A DNA stretch of 64,000 nt. Origin: Alentia gelatinosa (lineage: Eukaryota; Annelida; Polychaeta; Phyllodocida; Polynoidae). The notes under the pieces are model-generated. The model ran no database searches, was not told the origin of the DNA, and saw only the letters and a list, made by a program, of their open reading frames with translations. The translations under genes were made by a program, and so were the position numbers. Shown here in pieces: positions 32,476 to 43,669 of the stretch; position 1 is the stretch's first letter, and each line of letters starts with the position of its first letter. The DNA is taken from assembly GCA_950022655.1 (NCBI GenBank), contig OX465583.1:13601298-13665297 (forward strand), in the 5' to 3' direction.

Positions 32476-32489
32476 TATAAGATCAACGA

Positions 32490-33440
32490 TGTGGAGAGTT
32501 TCTCTTAACCTTACGGCTACACGTACACCCCCCTCTTTACTGGAAATAAATCATCTAGAAGGACAGGGATAGATTTTTTATACTTCCTAGCAATTAAAGA
32601 AAAATGCTGGTAGTTGGATGATTTCTAAATTCTATTGAGATTTGCAAATAACTCAGGATAATATAAGTTCTATATATCAGCAAATAGAAAATGCTAAAAA
32701 AAAAATGGCATGTCACCATGCTAACTTCTATGGGAAGGCCATCTGAAAATTTAAGTGCTGAACTATTGGTGTCTATGGGAAAATGCTATATTTTTACTTT
32801 GTTGCTAAATGACACTGATGTTCTATTGCTATCTTCTAATAATTCTGGATAATGATAGTTGAGAACATGCACAAATGAGAAATGCTAAAAAAATACTATG
32901 TCACCATGCTAAACTGCTATATTTTCATGGCCCTAGATGGCAGCACCAGTGTTAAACCAGGGGGCGTTTTGATACCTACCCGCATTTGTCTTTAAGATCA
33001 AGTCTCAACAATGGCAGGATGTAAGTGGTTCTTGGCCCTGGCTGAATTATGGCGAAATTATCCTTGCATTGCTTGTTATAAGCAGCAGTATTTGGAGGAT
33101 AATGGATGGCCTTAGGATAAGAAAAGACACAATTATCGTTGTATTACATGTATATATATACTGCATAGTAGTTGTCTTTTTAAGGCGCTTAATTTATATC
33201 AGATAAGGATAGAATGGAATTAAACACTATATCTAATATGATTTCGCTGCAATATTCCTATTAGCACATCCTGAACTGTATCAAATTCCATACATATGGA
33301 CAAGGACTTGTACAGGCCATGTAGCTCTACTATCTTGAATACCTACGGTTATAAATCAAATTGATAAAATGATTTGCCATAGAATCTGAGTGGCAGCTGG
33401 GGCATGTTTCATCCCTACAGATATGCACGATCTCGCCCGT
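32490..33440. other. Mostly unnamed; weak ~190-bp tandem similarity
   Basis: Segments near 32640-32780 and 32830-32940 share AAATGCTAAAAAAA, TGTCACCATGCTAA and CTATATTTTTAC/CTATATTTTCAT, suggesting an old duplication. No exon. Confidence 0.4.
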
Positions 33441-33447
33441 GGTTATA

Positions 33448-33943
33448 CAGTAAAACCCCGCCTAATGGACACCCTGCGTTAATGGGCAGTTTTGCTGGGT
33501 ACAGAAATTTTCCCCTCTATTAGATTTTATCTAAACCCGTGTAAACGGACACCCCGCGCAAGCGAACACCCCGCGTAAACGAACAGTTATTTCGGTACGG
33601 AAAGCCATTTAACCCCGTGTTAACGGACACATCGGCGGGACACTTAATCAAATATGACTGGGCGGTGTGGGAACAACGCTCCAGATCATCTTGATTGCTT
33701 GTTTATGGTGTATATGTGAGGCCAGTAGACTGGTGCCTAGACTATCATACGCCAGGCAACGGCCTGTGTAGGCTCCTGTAGGCGTCAGGTAGGCGTCTGT
33801 GTGGTTATAACAGTGTCTCCATAGCATCACCTGTATATAGGTATTATGTACTACATGGCCTAGCCACGGACAGACTGAAAACCCCGTGTAAGCAGACACT
33901 TTAGCCCGGAACAGAGGGTGTCCGTTTACACGGGGTTCCACTG
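33448..33943. mobile_element. pogo/Tigger-like nonautonomous element, complete
   Basis: TIRs CAGTAAAACCCCGCCTAATG and CACGGGGTTCCACTG, flanked by TA at 33446-33447 and 33944-33945. Next to the ends lie GGACACCCTGCG and GAGGGTGTCCG. The interior has ATCTTGATTGCTTGTTTATG and GGCGTCAGGTAGGCGTCTGTG, also in the copy at 49024. It is 496 bp with no transposase. The ends and TA duplication fit pogo/Tigger. Confidence 0.82.
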
Positions 33944-33949
33944 TACACG

Positions 33950-34915
33950 TCGTATCTTAACATGAACTACTTGTACTACATGTAAACATCTCCTACAATA
34001 ATTCTAACATGAGCCACTAGGACTTGTTTATCAGAGAGCCCCTAAAACTGCCTGGTCAGCATATTACTGTGAAATATGAGGTGGGTTGTCAGACCAAGTT
34101 AGCACTAGACACCTGTTTCATTTGTTAACAATATCGTTACAGGATGTGTATCTATAGATAAGTTTGCTTAGTAAACACCCCTGAATTATGACTGCCCAGT
34201 CTGTTAGGCTACCGTAAATTGATGGTGATATCATTCCTATATATATGGAGCATTACCCTGAGCTAATTGTGTAGGGTCACCCTGTTTTGCTGATAGTAAC
34301 TGATTACATAATCTACTAACTGCCTCCCTTATATGTTGTGTTGATTAAATTCAACGAACTGTGTACCACAATCAATGAACAGAGGTAAGTTCACATGGTC
34401 TATATTCATACCGATTTCTGCAATTTCTTGGCAATAAATTACCTTTGATAATGTGTTTAAGTTTAAGGGGAATATGATAACCAGAAACTCTAAGTGCTAT
34501 GGATGAAAAGATACCAAAGATTCTGTTATATTAACAAAGTTACCAATGTTAAGTCTATGGGTAAAATGTTCATACCGGGGGTGAGATTGTAAATTTGGTA
34601 CAAAATGATTACACCGACCATGGCCGTACACCGTACCTCAGCCAGGTAGGAAACTTACTATGTACCTGGTTAAGCTCCAGCTGCTCAAGCGACTCCAGGT
34701 ATGACTTCAAAGGAAGTAGCCTACAGGTGTGCAGGTAGCCATCCCAGATATCGCTCAGATTTCTTTTACTGAGGCTGGTTATAGTAATTAGGGCACAAAG
34801 TCCTTCAACTAGTACCAGACCCTGTACAGTAGAGCTGGGGAAATATGCAATGGTTATTCGGTTTCACTGGTACTGTCCAGGTACTCTGCTATTCTATACA
34901 GTACATGTGCATTCT
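33950..34915. other. Mostly unique; small family A end
   Basis: Only ACCAATGTTAAGTCTATGGG with ACCGGGGGTGAGAT (34541-34590) is recognisable, a family A right end. No gene supported. Confidence 0.4.
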
Positions 34916-34919
34916 CCGA

Positions 34920-35222
34920 AGTTTGTTTGTTTGTTTGTTTGTTGGGGTAGTTTAACGTCCAATTTGTTCAATTAGACTTACTTTGGGTCTGACCGAATCT
35001 GTGAGATGAATGTTGGTAGAAATCTCACTCCTACACATTTACCGAGGTGAGAGTTCTTTTACTTCCCACGCCACATAGATATGATATGAGAAGGATTGGC
35101 CTTTGATATAGCAGTAAATTTACCACTGCTGATGGTGAAGGAAAAAAGTAGCTGCAGGGGAACTCCAACAACCTTGGGATAACAAGTCCAGTGCTCTTTA
35201 CCACTGAGCTAACTCCCCACCC
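34920..35222 (-). mobile_element. tRNA-derived SINE, complete copy
   Basis: Read on the minus strand: the tRNA-like head has an A box (TAGCTCAGTGG, 35201-35211) and a decayed B box near 35160. The body contains AGGCCAATCCTTCTCATATC and CTCTCACCTCGGTAAATGTG, followed by ATTGGACGTTAAACTACCCC and an (AAAC)n tail. A and B boxes are the internal Pol III promoter of such SINEs. Noncoding. Confidence 0.82.
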
Positions 35223-35380
35223 TGGTCGCTTTTGTTATGGAGAGGCGACCAAGATCGTGAACAGATTGGTAATTGCTGTCCACCCCAGCAGACCTTTCTC
35301 CGAAGTATACACAGCACACATAATGGGATAATTCAAAGATAAAACTGGTTTCGATGGATCCGAAGGTAAAAAGGATGGCA

Positions 35381-35668
35381 TAGAATGAAGAAGAAACCAA
35401 CAAGTTTTGGTCAAAGTTATGTTCTCCACATATGAACGAGTGATATGAACGAGGTGACATCCAAGTGAATATCACGTAGCGTTCAAACGAGTTGGAGACT
35501 TTGACTAAAACGAGTAGCTTTCTGTATTTATCTCACTCCTGTACAAATAAAAGGAATAGATATCACACAGGATATAGACAATGGAACAGACTGCAATACT
35601 CGTCGGGGCATGTAGAACGAGTTCCAATTTCAAGCCTATGGGACAAAAATACCAGGGGTGAGATAAAG
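35381..35668 (+). mobile_element. Twin-hairpin element, family R, copy 1
   Basis: Left palindrome: CCAACAAGTTTTGGTCAAAG, apex region GATATGAACGAGGTGAC, then GACTTTGACTAAAACGAG. Junction TTTCTGTATTTATCTCACTC. Right module with ATTTCAAGCCTATGGG and CCAGGGGTGAGATAAAG. Matches 58915-59206. Confidence 0.8.
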
Positions 35669-35669
35669 A

Positions 35670-36640
35670 AAAATGTCTGTTGTCTTAACTATATGTATGC
35701 CGTTTTAGATTATGGAAATACATCGATGAATCAACGAAGCCCAAATTAAGGGAAACCTGGCATGGCAGTTCATTCAGAGCAAGCAATGCGGCAGGCGATC
35801 CATTCCTATTGCAGATTCCCCTCCCTATTCCCGTCCAAAAAACTGCCCGTGTCGGTCTGACGGTAATAAATTCACCGGCGATTCACACATTCAGGCTTTC
35901 CACCTCATCCATCTGGCAGAGAAATGGCGTGCCGCTAGAATGCTGACAGAGAAATAGTGCCAGTCGGTGCTAAGGAGGCTTCAGCGACGGCGACACACCT
36001 TACAGTGGACAGGGAAAGTACGTGAGCAGCTCCCGAGTGAGTCATTTAGACGACATCCATTGTGACCGTCATGGCCGGGTCCCTACATTAACGTCTAAAG
36101 CGCCAGATCCACTAAGGCGATTATACATGCGAATTTGGGTTCGCAGATTTTTTTTTTTTTTTTGAGGATATTATTTATTCTGGAGTTTAACTACTAGGAC
36201 TGGGGCGTCCTATTTTCAGTAGGCTCCAGGGCCATTTATGTTTTCCTTATTCATGCATACAGTATAGTAGTAATGGCTATGTACATCTAGGTGATTTCTA
36301 GTTCATATAATTTACAAAATTTCAATAGTACAGTTTTTATGGTTATATCATCAATCAATGATATATTCAATGATGTTCTTATTGTAGTTTTCCTCATATG
36401 TTGGTAGGGTATGGGCTGAAGAGTCGTCAAGACTATTCACTATACCTTCTTTGAGTAACTCAGTATTTGATATTCTGATTATCTAGTATTCTAGTTGTCT
36501 GGCAAGTAGACACGCCTTGTTATCTTGCTTGAATGAATCGCATGGACATGTAAATGCCTTGCGACAATGTTCAATATGTTGAATATCATGGCATGGTATT
36601 CGCACAGTCGCATGGATCGCAGAGGTATTCGCTTGGTCAC
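35670..36640. other. Mostly unnamed; T-run and retroelement-like tail
   Basis: A T-run at 36148-36163 is followed by CTGGAGTTTAACTACTAGG and CAGTAGGCTCCAGGGCC. A related stretch follows the T-run at 47316. On the minus strand these look like two copies of one repeat ending in A. No gene. Confidence 0.4.
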
Positions 36641-36730
36641 CTTAAGGCCTGAACCCACTGTGCGATACTTGTTCCTTTTCGTGCGATATTCGGTTCCCCC
36701 AAATCGTATCGCACAGTGGGTTCAGCCTTG
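36641..36730. mobile_element. Short palindromic MITE
   Basis: AAGGCCTGAACCCACTGTGC and GCACAGTGGGTTCAGCCTT form near-perfect arms around about 40 bp. The ends resemble the segment starting at 12161. Confidence 0.65.
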
Positions 36731-36759
36731 CGATTTCCAGCCTTGCGATTCCGGTACCA

Positions 36760-36902
36760 CCCCCCAGTTAACCATTACAGGTTCTTACCAGACTTTCTCA
36801 CGGTTCTTTTACACCACAAGGGTGGTGATCGAATCTATAAAATGAATTTAGGTAGAAACCTCCCCCCTACACATTTACCAATTTGAGAGTTCTTTTAGTA
36901 CC
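36760..36902 (-). mobile_element. tRNA-derived SINE variant, fragment
   Basis: CCCAGTTAACCATTACAGG, CCAGACTTTCTCACGGTTC, GGTGGTGATCGAATC and CACATTTACCAATTTGAG match the variant at 18801. Cut at the right next to a family A element. Confidence 0.65.
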
Positions 36903-36915
36903 CACCCCAATACTA

Positions 36916-37403
36916 TAGAGGAAACCCATGAAAGTTTAGGGTCTGAGCTCGTATCCCATCGAGTTTGAATCACATAGTAATTCACAAGGCGAAGCCGCGT
37001 GAATTACTATGTGATTCAAATGAGATGGGATCGAGCTCTGACCCTAAACTTAAATGGGTTTCTGAATTCATCTCACCCTTAATATTGACTAATGGGCTAA
37101 CATTTGTGTCATTATCCCCCATTGCATATTTTTCCTAAAGCTTGTATCCCATCGAGTTTGAATCACATAGTAATTCAAAAGGTGAAGGCGCGTGAATTGC
37201 TATGTGATTCAAAGGAGATGGGATCGAGCTCTGACCCTAAACTTGCATGGGTTTCTGAATTTATCTCACCCTTAATATTGACTAATGGGCTAACATTTGT
37301 GACATTATCCCCCATTGGATATTTTTCCTAAATATCTAATGGGTGTTAGATACGAGTTTCCAATGTTAAGTCTATGGAGAAAAAAATATCTGGGGTGAGA
37401 TAA
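36916..37403 (+). mobile_element. Tandem, partly duplicated family A twin-hairpin elements
   Basis: The first copy starts TAGAGGAAACCCATGAAAG, has apex ACAAGGCGAAGCCGCG, and stops inside the right module at 37138. A second copy resumes inside the left arm (CTTGTATCCCATCGAG), with apex AAAAGGTGAAGGCGCG, and ends GGGGTGAGATAA. Unequal exchange between A copies explains the structure. Confidence 0.8.
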
Positions 37404-37431
37404 TACAGGAGAAACTTATCTGCAGTCTCAC

Positions 37432-37536
37432 CCTGGAGAGAGACCTCCACAAGGGTGTGAAGAGGTGCGTGCACGTCCTCCAGTAGCGGCCGTGGAGGGA
37501 GTCGTCAAGCCTCCACAGGGTGCTCCTAGATGCCAT
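37432..37536 (-). CDS. Candidate first coding exon, 35 codons, unknown product
   Basis: ATG at 37536 with a good context (GACATGG) follows an in-frame TGA at -12 and runs 35 codons to donor AGG|GTGAGA in phase 0. The segment MASRSTLWRLDDSL is followed by a Trp- and Arg-rich part. G+C is higher than around it, with CpG. The exon lies only 30 bp from a family A element. No homology is recognised and no acceptor partner was identified. Confidence 0.3.
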
Positions 37537-37539
37537 GTC

Positions 37540-38015
37540 GGGCGGTGGTCAGTCCCCAGGAGTTAATGCACTGAGCTCCTGGTGATAGTGACCGTTTAAC
37601 CTTGACAGCAGACTCAGGTGTGTGCAAGAAGTGAAGGACGGGGAGCTGGGAATGAAGTGGGCGTGCAGGAACGTGGGGGTTAAGATGGACATTTGATATT
37701 GAATAATTATCGCGATGTGAAATATTAGCGGAATTTTATCATGTTCGCTGACACTCGCCAATCCGCACCTTTCATGATCACCTATTCTGTATATACTTCC
37801 CAATGAGAATGAGATAATAATCACATGTGGTTTTGGTTAAAATGAGAAGAAAAGAAATTCCACAAAAATCACGAAAATATCTTTTCTGGCCGTATCGCAT
37901 TACGCTGATTGCCGGAGGAGCAGCTCGCACTGCTCCTGGTATGTGAGAATCGATCTGAGTGAGTGACTCTGAGAGGAAAGATTCTTCATGCTAGCTTAGG
38001 CCAAAAAAATTAAGA
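37540..38015. other. Possible 5' flank of the minus-strand exon candidate
   Basis: No repeat recognised. A 91-residue minus frame (37549-37824) is not in the exon's frame and has no support. Confidence 0.3.
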
Positions 38016-38340
38016 GTAGAGAGGAAACCTGTTAAAGTTAACGGTCAGAGCTCGTATCCTATCGGGTCTGGATAGCATTATGGAGAAACCAAACAAGAGT
38101 TAGTTGTGTTGTTGTTTATCGCACGACGACAAGATCGCGTATTACTGCGCGAGGCGAAGCCGAGAGCAGTAATTCACCACTTGCACATAAGCGTGGCGCT
38201 GCAATCGGTTTGCGCTGGTTGCATGTGGCTAGCCACTGCTTTCCGGGAATCAGCCACAGACTCGGATTCGAAAACGAGGCGTGATACGTTACCTGGGTCA
38301 GCAGCATGGCTTCACAACCATAAGCACAGAGTTAACTAGT
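38016..38340 (+). mobile_element. Twin-hairpin left-arm fragments (family A, then a 60413-type arm)
   Basis: GAGAGGAAACCTGTTAAAG, GTCAGAGCTCGTATCC is a family A left edge. It is followed by GAGTTAGTTGTGTTGTTG, GACAAGATCGCGTATTACTG and the apex CGAGGCGAAGCCGAG, an arm also present at 60580-60720. The returning arm is missing beyond the apex. Confidence 0.6.
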
Positions 38341-38367
38341 AATGTAATTTGTCGTTGTGTCGTGAAT

Positions 38368-39531
38368 AAAAGGCCGAGCTTTATAAATAAAACATTATTA
38401 AAAAGCCAAAACTTGGGCCTATCTGTCGATATAATATCATATATATGTGTTATGGCTAAGATTTCTAGTCATGGATTGAACATCCAAATTATTTTGGTGA
38501 AAAAAGAAAAGAAAACATGTTACCTTCCTATTTTCACAGTGATTTAATAAAAAATCTATCACGATGACCTATGGAAATAAACATCCTATCTTCTTGGGAA
38601 TTTCAAGATGATTAAAATGATACCAATATTACCAGGTTGTGATAGATATTTCCTGAGTTAATGGACTAATACTGCATCAGTTAATTGTCAGGAAATCTGG
38701 GAGTTTGTCAGAAAAAATCTAAGTTTTGAAGCTATCACAGGAAATCGTAAGCAAGGCATAGGTATATGATATGTATACCAACGAATAGTTTTAGCTTTCT
38801 AACAATGCTTTATTTATAAAGATCGGCCTGTTATACACAAAGCCAGAGCAAGTCACATTTTTTAAAGTTAGAAAAAAAGCTTAGATTTTTTATGACAAAT
38901 TCCCAGATTTCCTGACGATTCGCTGATGCAGTATTATAGAGGAAACCCATGAAAGCTTAGGGTCTGAGCTCGTATCCCATCGAGTTTGAATCACGTAGTA
39001 ATTCACAAGGCGAAGCCACGTGAATTGCTATGTGATTCAAATGAGATGGTATCGAGCTCTGACCCTAAACTTGAATGGGTTTCATAATTTATCTCACCCT
39101 TAATATTGACTAATGGGCTAACATTTGTGACATTATCCCCTATTGGATATTTTTCTTAAATATCTAATGGGTGTTAGATACAAGTTTCCAATGTTAAGTC
39201 TATGGAGAAAAAATATCTGGGGTGAGATAATAGTCCATTACCTCAGGAAATATCTATCACAACCTGGTAATATTGGTATCCTTTTAATCGTTTTGAAATG
39301 CCTAAGAAGGTAGGATGTTTATTTGTATATGTCATCGCTGTAGATTTTGAATTTAATCGCTGTGAAAACAGGAAAGTAACATATTTTAATGTTATTCCTT
39401 GAAACAATTTCGATCTTTATTTTATGACAGGAAATTTTATCCATAACACAGGTACATCATGTATATCCAAACAGATAGGCCCAAGTCTCAGCTTTCTTAA
39501 AATGTATTGTTTATACAAATCGGCCGATTAG
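38368..39531. repeat. Large inverted repeat with ~300-bp arms
   Basis: The left arm (38368-38672) and inverse right arm (39232-39531) share ACTTGGGCCTATCTGT, ATTTTCACAG, AAATAAACATCCTA, CCAATATTACCAGGTTGTG and ATAGATATTTCCTGAG. A smaller nested inverted pair (CAGGAAATCTGGGAG, CCCAGATTTCCTG) lies inside. A family A element interrupts the right arm's inner edge. Confidence 0.85.
38937..39230 (+). mobile_element. Twin-hairpin element, family A, complete, inserted in an inverted repeat
   Basis: Runs TAGAGGAAACCCATG to GGGGTGAGATAA, apex ACAAGGCGAAGCCACG. The opposite arm preserves the empty site GCAGTATTAGTCC. The filled site reads GCAGTATTA, element, TAGTCC, indicating a TA target duplication. 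This is the best-defined end-to-end copy. Confidence 0.88.
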
Positions 39532-39599
39532 TGTAGATGTGAGAGCGATTTCCATTTTTCATGCTAGAGAAACACTAGTATTTTTATCATTGCTCAGGA

Positions 39600-39902
39600 C
39601 TGAGTGGAGAGGGCTCGCCTCGTTTTCGATTGACGTGCATAGGCGGCCATTACAAGATGGCGCCAGTGTGAAGAGGGTCAATACGCGATCTTGCAGGAGT
39701 GCGATGAACAATAACACGACTAACTCGAGTTTGGTTTAGAATTTATCCTACCCCGCCTGTCTAAATTACTTCTATATTAACAAATGACGTCATTTGTCAA
39801 GTGTATCCCACTAGAGCGATATTTTTCATTTTCCTGAACTCCAGACCGAATACAGTGACCCAATGTTAAGCCTATGGAGTTTTTTATTAGGGGTAGGATA
39901 AA
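39600..39902 (+). mobile_element. Twin-hairpin element, D-type ends
   Basis: Left-arm remnant GATCTTGCAGGAGTGCGATG, AACACGACTAACTCGAG. Junction GGTTTAGAATTTATCC. Right module TTATCCTACCCC, TGACGTCATTTGTC, CCAATGTTAAGCCTATGG and GGGGTAGGATAAAG. Inverse relative at 60413-60722. Confidence 0.75.
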
Positions 39903-39903
39903 G

Positions 39904-40385
39904 TAATTTACAAGGCAAAGCCGCATGAATTACATAGCGATTCAAACGAGATGGGATTTAGTTCTGACCGTAAACTTGAATAGGTTTCCGAATTCATCTC
40001 ACCCCTCGCATTGACTAATCGGCTGACATTTCTGATATAATCCCCATTGAGTATTTTTTTCTCAATACTCCATGGGTGTTTGGTACGAGTTCCCAATGTT
40101 AAGTCTATGGGGTAGAATACCAGGGGTGAGATAATGGGTGTGTTTCTGATTATTATCTCACCCCGGTATTTTTCTCCATAGGCTTAACGTTAGGAACTCA
40201 TACTCCACGGCCGTGAAGGTATTGTACCCAATACTCAATGGCTAATTTGGCGAGTTATTCCAGCAATAAATAATGTTATACGGGGTGGGATAAAATCAGA
40301 AACCCACTCGATTCGCTTCGTGGATTACTCCGAAGTCAAACTCGGTGGAGTACGGGCCAAGTTATTCTCATCTCGTGAGTTTCCT
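39904..40385. mobile_element. Head-to-head pair of family A-type twin-hairpin elements
   Basis: The plus copy (39904-40136) has apex CAAGGCAAAGCCGC and ends GGGGTGAGATAATG. The minus copy (40150-40385) begins TTATCTCACCCCGG and has arms CCACTCGATTCGCTTCG. Only about 13 bp separate their right ends. Confidence 0.75.
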
Positions 40386-40389
40386 TCTA

Positions 40390-42355
40390 ACCACCCCAAG
40401 TAAAACTAGGTAGGGACGGGGGGTATTTTTGGATATTTTTTTCCTTTCCGCTATCACCAACAACGATAAAAACGATATGAAGAGTATGAAACACTTTTAT
40501 CTATAAACTCTAACCAGCATATTTTGGTTAAATTCCTGACTATATCATGACATGAAAAAGGGCTTTTATAGACATATGGCAATATTTATGAGTATAACTG
40601 CCCCATTATAATGTATTTATGTGCTGATATCTCACACTTTGAACTCAATGGTCTATTTTGCCCTGTCTTTTTGTTTTTTAATTTTCCTCCTTTCTCGGTC
40701 ACTACCCGAATCGTGCGTCACAGAAGCAACCTATACTATTTTTAGGTAGGGTAAGCTTTTGCTATGTAGGAGTCGGGCGGGAACCAGAAACACCTATTCC
40801 TTTTTTGGGCCTTACAAAATATACTACAGCTTCAGCTAGAAGTCACTAACACTTCAACATAGCCCCTTTAAATATAGGTTTCACTTAGATACAAAGGTAC
40901 AGCTAATTCATATTCAAATACAATATGTACGACATTTCATCACCATAATGTTTGGTTTCAAAAGAAATCTTTCATTGATTTCTATCATTATATACATCAA
41001 AATTTACCTTTCATCTCCTTGCAGAAGAAAGGATATCAATTTGAATTTGGTAATTACATTTGGGGTGTAATGGTATTACAATGTGGGGATTCGGATGAAA
41101 CTTATAGCTTCCAAAAAGGATATCGACACCAATATCTCCATATCGCGATGAAACAGATAATTGTATATGTACTAGCGACTTCGTCGAGTCGTATTTGACT
41201 ACCCCCCCCACCCCCCAACGTTTACTGCCGTTCTGCCCCCTTGCGGGTGGACGGGAAACCATCGTAAATTCGTGGTAATCATTTCGTATGACACAGGTGC
41301 TTGAGCTGATCATCAGCCATCAGAACTGTATGGATTGGCACCAGCGAAAGTTGGGATCTCATTACTTTCTCACGAGAAAGGTAGATAAGAAAACTACAAT
41401 ACTAAACTTTGATTTCGGCATGGCTCAAAATGAATCATAAGAGAAGAAGTTTGTCTGAGTATAGTGCTATAAAAAAGAAGACCAGGTTCGAGTTTTTAAA
41501 TACACGAGAATCTCACTCCCGTGGTGCTTCAGTCTCCAACCCTATGTCTGGTTCACTCTGTCTCTATGTGCGGGAAGATCTCCAAGCGGATAGTACGGAA
41601 AATTACACGTTTTATATGTGGTAGGTAAATAGGATTTTTTTCACAGGTTGGTGAAGGTTGGACATCGCCAAAGCAGAATCAATCTGATGAATAAATAGAC
41701 AATTTAATGATATTCCATGTGATCGGGGAAACTGTCTCGCTCTGTAGTTTAATTCAGTATAATGGTCAACTAGCTTTCTTTAGATGGCATTCAAACTGAC
41801 TGCTTGTTAATAGAAAAAAATGGACTGAAATGTCTAGTGAATTCATTCAGTTTGAGACTTTTATGTACGGTCTTTTATGGAGGCCCTAGCAACCTGGCAT
41901 CTAAACTAACGGCTCTGGAGTCAAAAACAAATTTCTTGTAAAACAAAATACAAACAGAACTTCCCTCATGGAAAAATAATCACTCGTCACCATTTAATCA
42001 ATTATGAACATCTCCTGTTTTTGCATTCTACAAAACAAGGGCAAAATAAACCACACAGACTTGCCCAGCGGGGTTATCTTTTTGATCCCCGTCTGCTGAG
42101 AGTGAGTTCTCAGGGATCCTCTGAATGGGTTCATTACGACGTGGCAGCACTAATGACACAATCAGACGTATTCATGTCTCAACGAAGAGCCCTGTCCATC
42201 GACAGTGGGGAAAGACGAGCAGTTAGTTTGCACCCCCTCTCCTTAGTGACTGAGCACCAACAATTACATCTGCACATCCTTCCGAGCACTCCCATTATCG
42301 AGCAGAAAGTCCTTGTGATGTTTGCTCTTGCGATTTAACGACATCTCCTCTGAAG
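40390..42355. other. About 2 kb without a supported gene
   Basis: AT-rich, with a CCCCCC tract near 41201. Open frames at 41011-41313 (minus), 41409-41624 (plus) and 42021-42338 (plus) have no splice or start support that would make them more than chance. Confidence 0.35.
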
Positions 42356-42356
42356 T

Positions 42357-43278
42357 ACCCGGACCACAGGACTGCCTTATTGCTGCCTTCAGTCCACGGA
42401 CGGTCCCCAATACTGACTGCGGCATTTAACGGTTACTGGAGAACTCGACCCTTAACGAACTCGACCCGTTTTAAGAACTCGACCCTTAACGAACTCGACC
42501 CGTTTTAAGTATTCTCAATTCAAGTGTCTCAACTGTGGATAAATAATTTACTATATACCTATGCCGTATATACTGTAAATACGCACCGTTTTGGCATATG
42601 ACGTAAAAATACTGTACGGTCACTGGTCCGTACACTAAAATACGGACCACCTAGCCATACACATTTATTAAGATTTTGGTTGTTAAGAAAAATGAGATTG
42701 ATTTTTTTTTTTTAATTTCGGGTATATAGTAAATATATAACGTCCAACCATGCTTATACAAGTCACAGAACTTGATGCTAATTTACGGTTTGTACGGAAC
42801 TCGGCATAAATGCCTCGGTCCGTATAAACGGTAAATAAGCATCTCGTTCTGTGACTTGTACAGCATGGTTAGGACGTTCTATATAAATACTGAGTGGTAA
42901 GTATGTTATCTTGGCTTCAAATTTGGTCTCTCTGGGGAAGAAAACAAACAGAAAACCATTCCCCTAACCCTAACCATATCCCTAACCCTATCCCTAACCC
43001 TATCCCTAGCCTTGACCCTAGCCTCAACCCTATCCCTAACTAGTCAAACCTTTTCTTCTATATGAAAATCTCTTATTTATAAGTATCTGAAACGGGTCGA
43101 GTTATCCAATCGATTTCTCAAGAACGGCTCCAGTTCTCCTGACAACTACGGGTCGAGTTCGTTCCAGGTCGAGTTCGTTCCAGGTCGAGTTCTCCAGTAA
43201 CCCTCTCAAGCATCCAGACCATAGCCTTATTGCTGCCTTAAGTCCATGGACGGCCTCCTGCACTGACTGCAGCATTTA
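42357..43278. mobile_element. TIR element with telomere-like repeats, inside a ~65-bp direct repeat
   Basis: Inverted ends: GGTTACTGGAGAACTCGACC (42432) and its inverse ending 43203, each followed by extra CTCGACC units. The outer direct repeats (42357-42429, 43212-43278) share GCCTTATTGCTGCCTT and ACTGACTGC.GCATTT. The interior has two palindromic tracts (TACGGTCACTGGTCCGTAC; ATGCTTATACAAGTCACAG). Confidence 0.65.
42961..43042. repeat. Interstitial telomere-like repeat
   Basis: About 80 bp of CCCTAACCCTAACC, CCCTAACCCTATCC and related units, that is (TTAGGG)-type repeats with degenerate alternates. It lies inside the TIR element, not at a chromosome end. Confidence 0.8.
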
Positions 43279-43668
43279 AGTCCAATGCACATCTACCGAT
43301 TCCGGAGCATTGATGTACCTTTGTCTGCGACAAAGGAACGGTACTTTGTCTCAGGCGAGGCATCCTAATAGAGTCAGCCCTAGTCGGTAGATGCTAGGGA
43401 AGGGTCAGCCAACGATATGTGAAACCCCCCCTCCTTGAGATGATCTTTTGTTGCTGACGAGTCGTCGGTCAATGTTCCTATATCGCTCGCCAAAAGTTTA
43501 TCAACATGTTGATAAACCCAATTGGCAACAACGGAATATTGGAAATACCCCCTGTTCCAGTGGCCAACACGGGTTACGTAATTTGCCTCTGACAAGTTCA
43601 CCGACTCCTATACGATTTGGGAACTAATCGTTCAACCCTGAATCGGTGGGTGTGCATTGGCCTTTAAC
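43276..43668. mobile_element. MITE, family K, copy 2
   Basis: Left TTTAAGTCCAATGCACATC, right GTGTGCATTGGCCTTTAAC. The interior CTGCGACAAAGGAACGG, CAGGCGAGGCATCCTAATAG and CCGACTCCTATACGATTTGG matches 30392-30703. TTAA at both edges could be a TTAA target. Confidence 0.75.
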
Positions 43669-43669
43669 T

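Noticed and set aside
42961..43042. True telomere end
   Set aside because: Degenerate, only about 80 bp, and enclosed by inverted ends with unique sequence on both sides.
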